Origin: Shewanella piezotolerans WP3
Lineage (GTDB): Bacteria > Pseudomonadota > Gammaproteobacteria > Enterobacterales > Shewanellaceae
Direction: 5' to 3'
Assembly: GCF_000014885.1 (NCBI RefSeq)
Contig: NC_011566.1
Coordinates: 1,922,001-1,986,000, forward strand
Length of the DNA: 64,000 nucleotides
Shown here in pieces: positions 1 through 8,608 of the stretch. Each line of letters starts with the position of its first letter. Positions within the stretch are counted from its first letter, which is position 1. The notes beneath the pieces are model-generated. The model was given only the letters and a program-made list of their open reading frames with translations. It ran no database searches and was not told the origin of the DNA. A program made the position numbers and the translations under genes.

Positions 1-1
1 A

Positions 2-1114
2 CTAAAAGACATGAAAGCAATGATCCCTGATCGTTGTTATGCGGGTGTGTACCAAGAAACAATTGATTTCTGTATCAACAATGGTGCATTTAATCCAAGC
101 ACTATGGGTAGTGTACCTAACGTAGGGCTCATGGCCCAAAAAGCGGAAGAGTACGGTAGCCACGACAAGACTTTTGAAATTTCTGATGCAGGCACCGTTA
201 ACGTCGTTGATCAAAATGGCGTTGTGCTTATGTCGCACAATGTTGAAGCTGGCGACATCTTTAGAATGTGTCAGGTTAAAGACGCGCCAATTCGTGACTG
301 GGTTAAACTTGCCGTTAACCGTTCACGTTTATCAGCGACTCCAGCTGTATTTTGGTTAGATGCCGCCCGTGCTCACGATGCTGAAATCATCAAAAAGGTT
401 GAGCTCTACCTGAAAGATCACGATACCAATGGTCTTGAGCTTCATATCATGTCGCCAGTTGAGGCTACACGCTTTACCCTAGCGCGCGTTAAAGCAGGCC
501 AAGATACGATTTCTGTCACGGGTAACGTTTTACGTGACTACCTAACCGACCTATTCCCAATTCTTGAGCTTGGCACAAGTGCTAAAATGCTATCAATTGT
601 GCCACTAATGAATGGTGGTGGATTGTTTGAAACAGGTGCAGGTGGTAGTGCGCCTAAGCACGTGCAGCAGGTTGAGAAAGAGGGGCATTTACGTTGGGAT
701 TCATTGGGTGAGTTCCTCGCGCTCGGTGCCTCTTTAGAGCACCTTAGCCAAACAACCAACAATGCCAGAGCACAGGTATTAGCTGACACGCTAGATTTGG
801 CAATCGGTCAGTTCCTCGATACAAATAAGTCTCCTTCACGCCGTGTGGGTGAACTTGATAATCGTGGAAGCCACTTCTACCTTGCTATGTATTGGGCTCA
901 GGCTGTTGCAGCGCAAACGCAAGATAGTGAGTTACAAGCACAATTCACAGCTTTTGCAGAAGCACTGACGAGTAACGAAGAAACAATTGTTGCCGAGTTA
1001 AATGGTGTTCAAGGACCAGCAGTAGACTTAGGCGGTTACTATCGTCTAGACGCGGCAAAGGCATCTGATGCAATGCGTCCAAGTGCAACGCTTAACGCAT
1101 TAATTAACGGCTAG
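2..1114 (+). CDS. icd: Monomeric NADP-dependent isocitrate dehydrogenase, C-terminal half (cut by window start)
   Basis: The frame is open from base 2, so the gene begins outside the window. About 370 residues are present, the C-terminal half of the roughly 740-residue monomeric isocitrate dehydrogenase that converts isocitrate to 2-oxoglutarate in the TCA cycle. Recognisable stretches are MIPDRCYAGVYQ, NNGAFNPSTMGSVPNVGLMA, the Asn/Gly-rich LMNGGGLFETGAGGSAPKHV substrate and cofactor region, and LDNRGSHFYLAMYWA near the end. This enzyme is unrelated in length to the 416-residue dimeric Icd of E. coli. It converges on cspD, and a terminator follows the stop. The identification is firm. The upstream promoter and start cannot be seen. 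Confidence 0.95.
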   Translation, partial: LKDMKAMIPDRCYAGVYQETIDFCINNGAFNPSTMGSVPNVGLMAQKAEEYGSHDKTFEISDAGTVNVVDQNGVVLMSHNVEAGDIFRMCQVKDAPIRDWVKLAVNRSRLSATPAVFWLDAARAHDAEIIKKVELYLKDHDTNGLELHIMSPVEATRFTLARVKAGQDTISVTGNVLRDYLTDLFPILELGTSAKMLSIVPLMNGGGLFETGAGGSAPKHVQQVEKEGHLRWDSLGEFLALGASLEHLSQTTNNARAQVLADTLDLAIGQFLDTNKSPSRRVGELDNRGSHFYLAMYWAQAVAAQTQDSELQAQFTAFAEALTSNEETIVAELNGVQGPAVDLGGYYRLDAAKASDAMRPSATLNALING

Positions 1115-1159
1115 TTATTAACGGCCTGTGTCTTACAGGCCTGTTAAAAAGCCAATAAA

Positions 1160-1192
1160 AAAGCAGAGTAGATAACTACTCTGCTTTTTTTA
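1160..1192. terminator. Bidirectional terminator between icd and cspD
   Basis: A 10-bp perfect stem (1162-1171 with 1176-1185) closes a 4-base loop. It is flanked by A-runs on the left and T-runs on the right, so it can terminate icd on the plus strand and cspD on the minus strand. Confidence 0.9.
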
Positions 1193-1211
1193 TTTCTTAT
1201 CACATACTAAA

Positions 1212-1418
1212 CTAGTTAGTGGGTGATATTGCTGACGCGTGCATACCTTTTGGACCTGCTTCTACTTCGAAACTGACGGGTTGACCCGCTTTTAGAGTTC
1301 GATAGCCTTCCATTTCGATGGTAGAATAGTGCGCAAAAACGTCTTCACCGCCAGCATCAGGGCAAATAAACCCGAATCCTTTGGCGTTGTTGAACCATTT
1401 AACAGTTCCGCTTGCCAT
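1212..1418 (-). CDS. cspD: Cold-shock-domain protein CspD
   Basis: This 68-residue single cold-shock domain protein binds single-stranded nucleic acid. RNP1 is visible as KGFGFI and RNP2 as VFAHYS, after the canonical MASGTVKWFNNAKGFGFI opening. In E. coli CspD inhibits replication in stationary phase and is a Lon substrate. Its position divergent from clpS-clpA is the conserved gammaproteobacterial arrangement and supports cspD over other csp paralogues. The 240-bp gap to clpS must hold both promoters. I see no anti-cold-shock leader comparable to cspA. Confidence 0.92.
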   Translation of the reverse strand: MASGTVKWFNNAKGFGFICPDAGGEDVFAHYSTIEMEGYRTLKAGQPVSFEVEAGPKGMHASAISPTN

Positions 1419-1657
1419 ACTTCCACTTCCTTCTGTTGTTCACTTCCCAGTAAGATAGTAAAACTTATCAGCGAGGAAAGTCCTTCGCTTACTGAACAGA
1501 ATGAAAGCAGAAAAGCGTGTTGTCAAGCATATTTTAACATCCGAGCAACATTTTACGAACAAAGTGGTACACACTATTTAGTAGGATTTATGTTATTAAA
1601 TAGATAGAGTTGGATAATCAATTGGAACAAGCCAAGACTAGAGGCTAGTATTGAAGC

Positions 1658-1966
1658 ATGAGCAGAACAGAAAATATTGAACATGTAGAAGAGAGTGTTG
1701 AGTCAGAGTTAAAACAGCCTTCTATGTATAAAGTTATATTAAATAACGATGATTACACTCCGATGGACTTCGTTATTGAGATTTTACAGCTATTTTTTAG
1801 AAAAGATGAAGCACAGGCCACTGAAATTATGCTTGCGATTCATCATAAGGGGAAGGGGATTTGCGGCATTTACCCTTTTGGTATTGCAGAAACTAAGGTC
1901 GCTCAGGTAAATCAGTTTGCAAGACAAAACGAACATCCGTTATTGTGTTCTTTAGAGGAGGCCTAA
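1658..1966 (+). CDS. clpS: ATP-dependent Clp protease adaptor ClpS
   Basis: At 102 residues this is the usual length for ClpS, the N-recognin that delivers N-degron substrates to ClpAP. The core YKVILNNDDYTPMDFVIEIL contains the conserved NNDDYTPM substrate pocket, and the later helix reads EIMLAIHHKGKGICGIYPFGIAETK. It lies 36 bp upstream of the clpA start and is almost certainly cotranscribed with it. The two genes that create N-degrons, aat and bpt, lie 4 kb downstream, so the whole Leu/N-degron pathway is grouped here. A GAGG 13 bases before the ATG is a weak ribosome site. Confidence 0.96.
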   Translation: MSRTENIEHVEESVESELKQPSMYKVILNNDDYTPMDFVIEILQLFFRKDEAQATEIMLAIHHKGKGICGIYPFGIAETKVAQVNQFARQNEHPLLCSLEEA

Positions 1967-2002
1967 TTTGGTTGAATCTGTTGTTAATTTTTGGGGGTGC
2001 TT

Positions 2003-4261
2003 ATGCTAAATAAAGATCTTGAAGTCACCTTAAATCTGGCTTTTCAGCAAGCCAGGGATGCACGTCATGAATATATGACGGTTGAGCATCTACTGTTGGC
2101 ATTAATCGATAACCCGGCCGCACAAGAGGCGTTAGTTGCTTGCGGAGCAAATCTCGATAAGCTCAGAGGCGAAGTCTCGAGCTTTATTCAACAAACCACG
2201 CCTATCATTGCTGATCCTGAAGAAGAGAAAGAGACGCAGCCGACACTTGGATTTCAACGTGTGCTGCAAAGAGCGGTATTCCATGTCCAGTCATCTGGAC
2301 GCAATGAAGTGACTGGCGCCAATGTCTTAGTCGCCATTTTTAGTGAACAAGAGTCTCAAGCCGTTTATCTATTACGCTCAGGTGAAGTCACTCGCCTTGA
2401 TGTCGTCAACTTTATTTCACATGGTTTCTCCAAGGAAGATATTGACACCAACGCTGAACCAAATCGCATCGAAGATCAAACTGAGACAGAAGAAGAGCGC
2501 AGTATTTTGTCGCAATTTACCTCTAACCTGAATGAGTTAGCTAAAAAAGGTGAAATAGACCCGCTTATTGGCCGAAGTGAAGAGATAGAGCGTTCTATTC
2601 AAACTTTGTGCCGTCGTCGTAAGAATAACCCGTTATTAGTGGGTGAAGCTGGAGTCGGTAAAACGGCGATAGCTGAAGGGCTTGCCTACCGTATCGTAAA
2701 AGAAGAAGTGCCAGAGGTAATGAGTGAAGCTACGGTATACTCACTTGATCTTGGTGCATTGCTAGCAGGTACTAAGTATCGTGGTGACTTTGAAAAACGC
2801 TTTAAAGGTTTACTCAAAGAGCTGGCAAATGATGAACATGCGATTTTGTTTATTGATGAAATCCATACCATTATTGGCGCAGGCTCTGCCTCTGGCGGCG
2901 TAATGGATGCGTCAAACTTATTAAAGCCATTATTATCGAGCGGTAATTTACGCTGCATGGGTTCTACAACCTTCCAAGAATACCAAAGTATTTTTGAGAA
3001 AGACCGTGCCCTGGCTCGTCGATTCCAGAAAGTGGATATCAATGAACCGTCTGTCGCTGAGACGACTAAAATCCTCCAAGGGTTAAAGTCGACCTACGAG
3101 GACTACCACAATGTTCGCTATACCATGGCGGCATTGAGTATTGCTGCGAAATTATCTGACAAGCACATTAATGATAGACACTTGCCTGATAAAGCCATTG
3201 ACGTTATCGATGAAGCGGGTGCCCGTATGGCGATGTTACCTGTTAGCAAACGCAAAAAGACTATTGGCCAAAGCGAAATTGAAACTATCATCGCTAAAAT
3301 GGCGCGTATTCCAGAGAAGTCGGTATCGAGCTCTGACAAGGATATGCTTAAGAATCTAGAGCGTAACCTTAAGATGGTAGTGTTTGGTCAGGATATGGCG
3401 ATTGAGGGGCTTAGCTCCGCGATTCGTCTATCTAGAAGTGGACTTGGTGGCGAAAATAAGCCAGTGGGTAGCTTCTTGTTTGCAGGTCCTACTGGTGTCG
3501 GTAAAACAGAGGTGACCAGTCAGTTGGCAAAATGCCTCGGACTGAGTCTAGTCAGATTCGACATGTCTGAGTACATGGAAAGTCATACCGTGTCGCGTCT
3601 TATTGGTGCGCCTCCTGGATATGTGGGTTACGACCAAGGTGGCCTGTTAACCGATGCCGTCATTAAAAATCCACACTGTGTGGTATTGCTCGATGAGATA
3701 GAAAAAGCCCATCCAGATGTTTATAACTTGCTACTGCAAGTGATGGATCACGGGACGTTAACGGACAATAACGGCCGCAAAGCCGATTTTAGACATGTGA
3801 CCTTAGTGATGACCACTAATGCTGGTGTGCAGGAGACTATTCGTAAATCGATAGGCTTTAAGCAGCAAGATCACACTCAAGATGCGCTGTCGGAAATCAA
3901 TAAGGTGTTTTCACCTGAGTTCCGCAACCGTCTAGATTCGATTATCTGGTTTAATCACCTCGATATGACCGTTATCGCTAAAGTGGTTGATAAGTTCCTA
4001 GTTGAACTTCAGGCACAATTAGATGATAAGTCTGTAACACTTGAGGTCAGTGATGAGGCAAGAACGCTACTAGCTGAAAAGGGTTACGATAAGTCGATGG
4101 GGGCAAGACCTATGTCGCGAGTTGTGACGGACTTAATTAAACGTCCACTTGCGGATGCGATTCTATTTGGTGATCTAGTGAAAGGCGGTATTGCTCGTGT
4201 TGATGTTAAGGGCGATGAGATTGTAATTGAAGCGCAATCACAAGAGAAAGCCATGCATTAG
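2003..4261 (+). CDS. clpA: ATP-dependent Clp protease ATP-binding subunit ClpA
   Basis: ClpA is the hexameric AAA+ unfoldase that feeds ClpP. Two Walker A motifs are visible, GEAGVGKT in D1 and GPTGVGKT in D2, with Walker B sequences ILFIDEIHT and VVLLDEIEKAH, after a ClpN repeat domain beginning LEVTLNLAFQQARDARHEYMTVEHLL. I choose the ATG at 2003, giving 752 residues (E. coli 758), because a GGGGG run sits just upstream. A longer TTG-initiated reading from 1991 would place that run inside the protein. Downstream, two MITE-type repeats fill the gap to infA. Confidence 0.96.
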   Translation: MLNKDLEVTLNLAFQQARDARHEYMTVEHLLLALIDNPAAQEALVACGANLDKLRGEVSSFIQQTTPIIADPEEEKETQPTLGFQRVLQRAVFHVQSSGRNEVTGANVLVAIFSEQESQAVYLLRSGEVTRLDVVNFISHGFSKEDIDTNAEPNRIEDQTETEEERSILSQFTSNLNELAKKGEIDPLIGRSEEIERSIQTLCRRRKNNPLLVGEAGVGKTAIAEGLAYRIVKEEVPEVMSEATVYSLDLGALLAGTKYRGDFEKRFKGLLKELANDEHAILFIDEIHTIIGAGSASGGVMDASNLLKPLLSSGNLRCMGSTTFQEYQSIFEKDRALARRFQKVDINEPSVAETTKILQGLKSTYEDYHNVRYTMAALSIAAKLSDKHINDRHLPDKAIDVIDEAGARMAMLPVSKRKKTIGQSEIETIIAKMARIPEKSVSSSDKDMLKNLERNLKMVVFGQDMAIEGLSSAIRLSRSGLGGENKPVGSFLFAGPTGVGKTEVTSQLAKCLGLSLVRFDMSEYMESHTVSRLIGAPPGYVGYDQGGLLTDAVIKNPHCVVLLDEIEKAHPDVYNLLLQVMDHGTLTDNNGRKADFRHVTLVMTTNAGVQETIRKSIGFKQQDHTQDALSEINKVFSPEFRNRLDSIIWFNHLDMTVIAKVVDKFLVELQAQLDDKSVTLEVSDEARTLLAEKGYDKSMGARPMSRVVTDLIKRPLADAILFGDLVKGGIARVDVKGDEIVIEAQSQEKAMH

Positions 4262-4290
4262 TGCTGCAACAGGAGTGAAGTCGATAATTA

Positions 4291-4370
4291 TAGCAATCTA
4301 GTATAAGAAGTTGATCTACTCAGAGGCGTTAAACTCTCGCTGAGCGATTAAAATTTTATATTGATTGGTA
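4291..4370. repeat. Internally deleted MITE (family M2)
   Basis: This 80-bp segment consists only of the two ends of the longer repeats at 14362-14625 and 25704-26028: the GTATAAGAAGTTGATC end joined to the CTCTCGCTGAGCGATTAAA end. It starts TAGCAAT and ends ATTGGTA, with TTA on the left and CTA on the right, a near match to the 3-bp duplication of the full copies. It is best read as a deletion derivative. Confidence 0.7.
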
Positions 4371-4405
4371 CTAGACACTGGCTTCACTCTTTAGTCGCTA
4401 TTTTA

Positions 4406-4669
4406 TACCAATTGCATTAAGTATTTGACCAGTTCAGAGCCCCTCAGCCTTTTCAATTCAAAGCGCATTGGTAAAGAAATGGTTGTTCCCTTTTAAGCCA
4501 ATGCAAAGCAGAAGTGGGAAGACTGAGGAACTCACGTAGTGCGGGTTTCAAAACGCTGTATGATTCGCTATGGGATTTGGATATAGAATAACTATTAGCT
4601 CAAATCCCACTACTTTCCTACAGCGTTTTGAATTCCCGCTGAATGGTCAAACTTTTAATGCAATTGGTA
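4406..4669. repeat. 264-bp MITE, family M1 copy A
   Basis: Terminal inverted repeats read TACCAATTGCATTAA and its complement. A TTA duplication flanks both sides (4403-4405 and 4670-4672). The same 264-bp unit occurs at 19574-19837 and 61661-61924 in the opposite orientation. No coding capacity is seen. It must be mobilised by a transposase encoded elsewhere. The TNA duplication suggests an IS5/PIF-Harbinger (Tourist-like) source, which is inference. Confidence 0.85.
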
Positions 4670-4702
4670 TTACAGGTTAGCATTACTCAAATAACAGACA
4701 AC

Positions 4703-4728
4703 AAAAAGCCGGCGCAAGCCGGCTTTTT
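4703..4728 (-). terminator. Rho-independent terminator of infA
   Basis: AAAAAGCCGGC and its complement flank a GCAA loop, giving a GC-rich stem with a T-tract on either strand. It lies 26 bp past the infA stop. Confidence 0.88.
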
Positions 4729-4753
4729 AAATACGTTATAGGCTAATAATAAC

Positions 4754-4972
4754 TTAGCGTGAACGGAAGACGATGCGTCCTTTGCTCAAATCGTAAGGGG
4801 TCAGCTGAACCGTTACCTTGTCACCCGTAAGAATACGGATATAGTTTTTACGCATTTTTCCTGAAATGTGTGCCGTTACGACATGACCATTTTCAAGTTC
4901 TACACGAAACATTGTATTTGGCAAGGTTTCAAGGATTGTGCCTTGCATTTCAATGTTGTCTTCTTTCGCCAT
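4754..4972 (-). CDS. infA: Translation initiation factor IF-1
   Basis: This 72-residue S1/OB-fold protein binds the A site of the 30S subunit during initiation. The start MAKEDNIEMQGTILETLPNT and the HISGKMRKNYIRILTGDKV core are diagnostic. Its length is the same as E. coli IF-1. It sits between clpA and bpt-aat as in many gammaproteobacteria, with its own terminator. E. coli has serW and aat next to infA. No tRNA gene is seen here. Confidence 0.97.
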   Translation of the reverse strand: MAKEDNIEMQGTILETLPNTMFRVELENGHVVTAHISGKMRKNYIRILTGDKVTVQLTPYDLSKGRIVFRSR

Positions 4973-5085
4973 TAATCAGTTATCCTGTTTAGCCTTCAAA
5001 TATTAAAAACGGGCGTATCATGCCGCAAATTCACCTCGCTGTAAAGAAAAGGTTGAGTGAATCACGGCTGTAGAGACGTTATTGT

Positions 5086-5811
5086 TTATTTGCTTATGTT
5101 TTTGATCTCAATCTCAGTAACCCAGCCCGAGTGGGTGAGAATTTGATGAGGTCGGTAGTCTCGTTTGTAATTCATCTTCCTTGATTCATCAATTTGATAA
5201 CCCAAGTACAAGAATTGCTTTTGCATCATCTTAGCTATCTTAGTCTGCAATAAGATTAGCAGACTTCCCAAAGAGCGCTTATGTTCATCAGGGTCAAAAT
5301 AACTGTAGATAGCAGATAAGCTGTTGGGTAGCACGTCGGTGACGGCTACGCCAATTAACTTGTCATCAATCGACAGCTCGATAAATAGTGGTTGCGTCCA
5401 GCTTGCTGTCGCAAAACTATCATACTGCTCAGGCGTTGCTGGAAACATAGGGCCATCAGCATGACGGGTATTAACGTAGCGCTCATAGAGGGCATACTGC
5501 TCATCTGTTTTATGGTCGACTATTTTCCAATTTAAATCTTGGTTATTTTTCAGAGTACGTTTTTGTCTTTTCGACAGTTTGAACTCGTCAATTTCGAGCC
5601 TAATCGGTAAACAAGCTGTGCAATGGGGGCATTGGGGCTTATAGATCATACTACTACTGCGGCGAAACCCTAACGCCAGCAGTTGTTCAAACAATCCAGC
5701 ATCAATGATCTCCTCTTGTAATACTAAGAGTTGTTCCTGTTGCTCATCTAGATAGCTACAAGGAAAGGTTTTGGTTCTGCCAACCGTGATAGGTCTTGAT
5801 TTAGAGTTCAA
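5086..5811 (-). CDS. bpt: Aspartate/glutamate leucyltransferase (Bpt; formerly annotated Ate)
   Basis: Bpt transfers Leu from Leu-tRNA to N-terminal Asp or Glu, creating N-degrons read by ClpS-ClpAP. The protein has 241 residues. It shows the N-terminal cysteine cluster CSYLDEQQEQ and CPHCTACLPIRL, and the C-terminal YLGYQIDESRKMNYKRDYRPHQ block typical of the ATE/Bpt family. The start is TTG at 5811, preceded by AGAGG at a 6-base spacing, and it overlaps the aat stop by 11 bp, so the two are translationally coupled. Bacterial members of this clade transfer Leu rather than Arg, which is family knowledge and not visible in the sequence. Confidence 0.93.
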   Translation of the reverse strand: MNSKSRPITVGRTKTFPCSYLDEQQEQLLVLQEEIIDAGLFEQLLALGFRRSSSMIYKPQCPHCTACLPIRLEIDEFKLSKRQKRTLKNNQDLNWKIVDHKTDEQYALYERYVNTRHADGPMFPATPEQYDSFATASWTQPLFIELSIDDKLIGVAVTDVLPNSLSAIYSYFDPDEHKRSLGSLLILLQTKIAKMMQKQFLYLGYQIDESRKMNYKRDYRPHQILTHSGWVTEIEIKNISK

Positions 5812-6511
5812 TCGGTACCTCTGTAGTTAACCAGCTATCAGGGTTAACGTCGCCGTCTCTTAAGTGCTTAAGCAATGTGAGAAAGTCTTTACGCTTTATA
5901 GATTTAGCCCCCAAACTGTCTAAATGGGGATTCTCAACCTGCGCATCAATAAGTTTAAAACCACATCGCAAAAGGTGCTGTTGTAATACGATCATAGCAG
6001 CTTTAGAGGCGTTAGTGCGAAGATGGAACATCGATTCGCCGCAAAAGACTTGGCCAATGGCGAGCCCATAAAGCCCGCCTATGAGGATATCGTCTTCCCA
6101 CACCTCAATTGAATGTGCATGGCCTTGCTGATGCAAACTAAGGTACGCCTGCTGGATGTCGTCAGAAATCCAAGTTTCCTCTTGCTTAGCTCTGGGGGCC
6201 GCGCAGCCTCGAATAACAGCTGGAAACTGTTTATTGATACTAAAAGTCCATGATTGCTTCTTTAGATATTTGATTAAACTGCGGCTAACTCTCAAATTTC
6301 CTGGTGCAAAAACAGCGCGAGGATCGGGTGACCACCACAGTATCGGATCATCTTGATTAAACCATGGGAATATCCCGTTGTAATAAGCGTTTAACAGCCT
6401 TTCTGGCTGCAGATCGCCACCCACTGCAAGTAACCCGTTCGGGTCGCTCAGTGCTTGCTCTGGTGGCGGAAAACTTTGTTGATCTTGATTTAAATAGGAC
6501 AGTGAGTTCAC
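5801..6511 (-). CDS. aat: Leucyl/phenylalanyl-tRNA--protein transferase
   Basis: Aat adds Leu or Phe to N-terminal Lys or Arg, producing N-degrons for ClpS-ClpAP. The 236-residue protein carries the family signature FPPPEQALSDPNGLLAVGGDL, YYNGIFPWF, LWWSPDPRAVF and GGLYGLAIGQVFCGESMFH. It is the first gene of an aat-bpt pair and overlaps bpt by 11 bp. It is divergent from a glycine-zipper protein across a 53-bp gap that must contain both promoters. Confidence 0.96.
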   Translation of the reverse strand: MNSLSYLNQDQQSFPPPEQALSDPNGLLAVGGDLQPERLLNAYYNGIFPWFNQDDPILWWSPDPRAVFAPGNLRVSRSLIKYLKKQSWTFSINKQFPAVIRGCAAPRAKQEETWISDDIQQAYLSLHQQGHAHSIEVWEDDILIGGLYGLAIGQVFCGESMFHLRTNASKAAMIVLQQHLLRCGFKLIDAQVENPHLDSLGAKSIKRKDFLTLLKHLRDGDVNPDSWLTTEVPIEL

Positions 6512-6564
6512 AATTGAGTAAAATTAGGCAATGTACATACCTTTAAGTTAGCGGAAAAAAGCCT

Positions 6565-7041
6565 ATGTTGAAACCTCATCTTATTGTTTTTATAGTTCTC
6601 AGTTTGTTTTTGAGCATCGCTCAACTCAACGCAGCGCCTTATGATCGCAATCAAGCCGTTCCTGTTGAAAAAGTTGAATTTGGTCAAGTAGAATCAGTCA
6701 GGAATATTACAGAAAAGCAACTCGTCGAAGACCAAAATACGGGTTGGAAAACATTTGGCGGTGCACTTATTGGTGGTGTGATAGGGCATCAATTCGGTGG
6801 TGGCTCTGGCCAAGATGTCGCAACGGTACTAGGCGCGCTTTTAGGTGCAGGTATAGGTAATCGTTACGGTGATAGCTCATATTACCAAGAGCTTAAATTA
6901 GTCGAAATGATGATTACTCTGGACAGTGGCGAGCAAGTTATGGTTATTCAAGACTTAGATCAAGGGATGATTTTTAACGTCAATGATGAGGTTCGAGTGG
7001 TTTACCTCAAAGGTTATGTCAGAGTTGACCAACAGATGTAA
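6565..7041 (+). CDS. Glycine-zipper 2TM domain envelope protein (SlyB-like)
   Basis: This 158-residue exported protein has a signal peptide (residues 1-24, ending LNAAPYD) and no lipobox cysteine, unlike true SlyB. The centre (about residues 64-101) is a glycine-zipper hairpin, FGGALIGGVIGHQFGGGSGQ followed by VLGALLGAGIGNRYG, typical of the Rick-17kDa/SlyB outer-membrane family. The C-terminal about 45 residues form a beta-rich tail (ITLDSGEQVMVIQDLDQGM). The function is probably structural in the outer membrane. It is monocistronic, with a terminator directly downstream. Confidence 0.8.
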   Translation: MLKPHLIVFIVLSLFLSIAQLNAAPYDRNQAVPVEKVEFGQVESVRNITEKQLVEDQNTGWKTFGGALIGGVIGHQFGGGSGQDVATVLGALLGAGIGNRYGDSSYYQELKLVEMMITLDSGEQVMVIQDLDQGMIFNVNDEVRVVYLKGYVRVDQQM

Positions 7042-7070
7042 TCGGTAACGCTTCACTTGATTAAAAATTT

Positions 7071-7099
7071 AAGCGCAGTTTAGCAAAACTGCGCTTTTT
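7071..7099 (+). terminator. Rho-independent terminator after the glycine-zipper gene
   Basis: AAGCGCAGTTT pairs with AAACTGCGCTT around a short loop and is followed by T5. It lies 30 bp past the stop codon. Confidence 0.88.
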
Positions 7100-7139
7100 G
7101 ATGGCTTTAAATTGTCCAAAAATGATCGTAGCGCTAGAT

Positions 7140-8507
7140 CTAAACAAATGAATAGCTGCTTTGGCTTAGTTTCAAAATCGTAGATTCAATCAACTCGAGC
7201 TGCTTTTTAAACTCTATTTCGTCGCATGTGCCACCAATGCTGAGTCGAATATGATTATGAAGATTATCAAAGTCGTCGCCATCACGAATTAATATGCCTT
7301 CGGCGGCTAGTGCTGCGACAACATGATGAGATTTAAGTGGCAGAGCAAGCTTCAACCAGCCATTGAGGCCGCGCCATGTGTGAGTTAATTTTAAACGCTC
7401 GCCCATCGCGATACATTGTTGTTGTCTTTGCGCGATTTGCTGCTCTCGTTCTCCCATGTAGGCTTTATTGCTAATAATTCGGCAGGCAAGTTCGGTGTTA
7501 AGGGGCGACACCATCCAACATTGGCTATAAAGCGCCTGTTTAATTTTAGCCAGTAACGGTAGTGGGCAAAGCAGGAAACCTTGCCGCAGTCCACCACAAA
7601 ACAGCTTCGATAAACTAGATAGGTAAACCACCTTTTGCTGCTGTTCATCATCGCTGGTTGCTTGGTCCAAACACCACATCGGCGTGTGCCACTCTTCAGG
7701 CAAACAATAGTTAACATCGTCTTCAATAATGACAACATCATATTGGCGTGCAAAAGCAATAATGGTTTGTCTTTGTTGCAGATTGTATTGAATACACGTT
7801 GGATTCTGATTGTTAGGGGTTAGATAAATAGCCTTGGGTTTATAGCGCACTATTTGACGTTCTAACTCATCAAGGTTCAATCCTTCTTCACTCAAGGTCA
7901 CTTTCTCAATATTGATCCCGAGTTGCTGCGCTGCGACCTTTATTCCAGGGTAACAGTTTTCTTCACACAGCAGGTATTCACCCGCATTCATCAATCCATT
8001 CAATACCGCAAAAATACCTTGTTGGGCACCGTGGCTAAAAACGATTTGAGCCGCAGTTTGTGGTATTTGACGTCCATGTAGCCACTGGCTGAATTTGAGC
8101 TGATGTTCTGGCAGCGGGTCAGCATGGTATTGCATGAGCTGGCCAATCGTATGTGGCTCTTTAGCCAGCTCGCTTAATGCATCACTTACGATACTTATTT
8201 GATTGGTAAGCGGTTGCTCGCAAGTTGCAAAGTTTGCTGATTCCGGTTTTGACTGATAGTGGGAGCCTTTTACAAAGGTACCAGCCCCAACTTTGGCGTA
8301 CACATAACCGCGTTGCTCAAGCAGAGCATAAGCGCGAGTCACAGTGCCTACTGTTACAGCGACTTTATCAGCCAGTTGCCGCTGTGGCGGAAGCTTACTC
8401 TCCGGTGGTAGTTGACCGTTCTTAATTGCCAACTCTGCGGCTTCGGCTAAGCGAACATACAAGGGGCCTTTGAAATTATCGAGCGTTGGAACCCAAATTG
8501 TACCCAT
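7140..8507 (-). CDS. MocR-type GntR regulator with aminotransferase-like domain
   Basis: This 455-residue fusion has an N-terminal GntR winged helix (LYVRLAEAAELAIKNGQLPP, then LPPQRQLADKVAVTVGTVTR) joined to a fold-type I PLP-dependent aminotransferase domain. The predicted Schiff-base lysine is in YLSSLSKLFCGGLRQGF, and the PLP-contacting Asp and Tyr are in YLTPNNQNPT and IIEDDVNY. I start at the ATG at 8507 (MGTIWVPTLDN). An upstream in-frame extension lacks family features. It is divergent from a LysE/RhtB exporter, and MocR proteins often control the adjacent gene, so PLP- or amino-acid-responsive control of the exporter is a reasonable inference. Confidence 0.88.
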   Translation of the reverse strand: MGTIWVPTLDNFKGPLYVRLAEAAELAIKNGQLPPESKLPPQRQLADKVAVTVGTVTRAYALLEQRGYVYAKVGAGTFVKGSHYQSKPESANFATCEQPLTNQISIVSDALSELAKEPHTIGQLMQYHADPLPEHQLKFSQWLHGRQIPQTAAQIVFSHGAQQGIFAVLNGLMNAGEYLLCEENCYPGIKVAAQQLGINIEKVTLSEEGLNLDELERQIVRYKPKAIYLTPNNQNPTCIQYNLQQRQTIIAFARQYDVVIIEDDVNYCLPEEWHTPMWCLDQATSDDEQQQKVVYLSSLSKLFCGGLRQGFLLCPLPLLAKIKQALYSQCWMVSPLNTELACRIISNKAYMGEREQQIAQRQQQCIAMGERLKLTHTWRGLNGWLKLALPLKSHHVVAALAAEGILIRDGDDFDNLHNHIRLSIGGTCDEIEFKKQLELIESTILKLSQSSYSFV

Positions 8508-8608
8508 GACAATAAAACCATTGATATGCTTTTTGTATCGATTACTATGCACCAGTAAAGCTAATTGTGTCAATAATTGTATGCGTACAATAAAGTTTGG
8601 AGATGGAT

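Noticed and set aside
1329..1607. 92-codon plus-strand frame opposite cspD
   Set aside because: It is antisense to cspD over its first third, with no family similarity.
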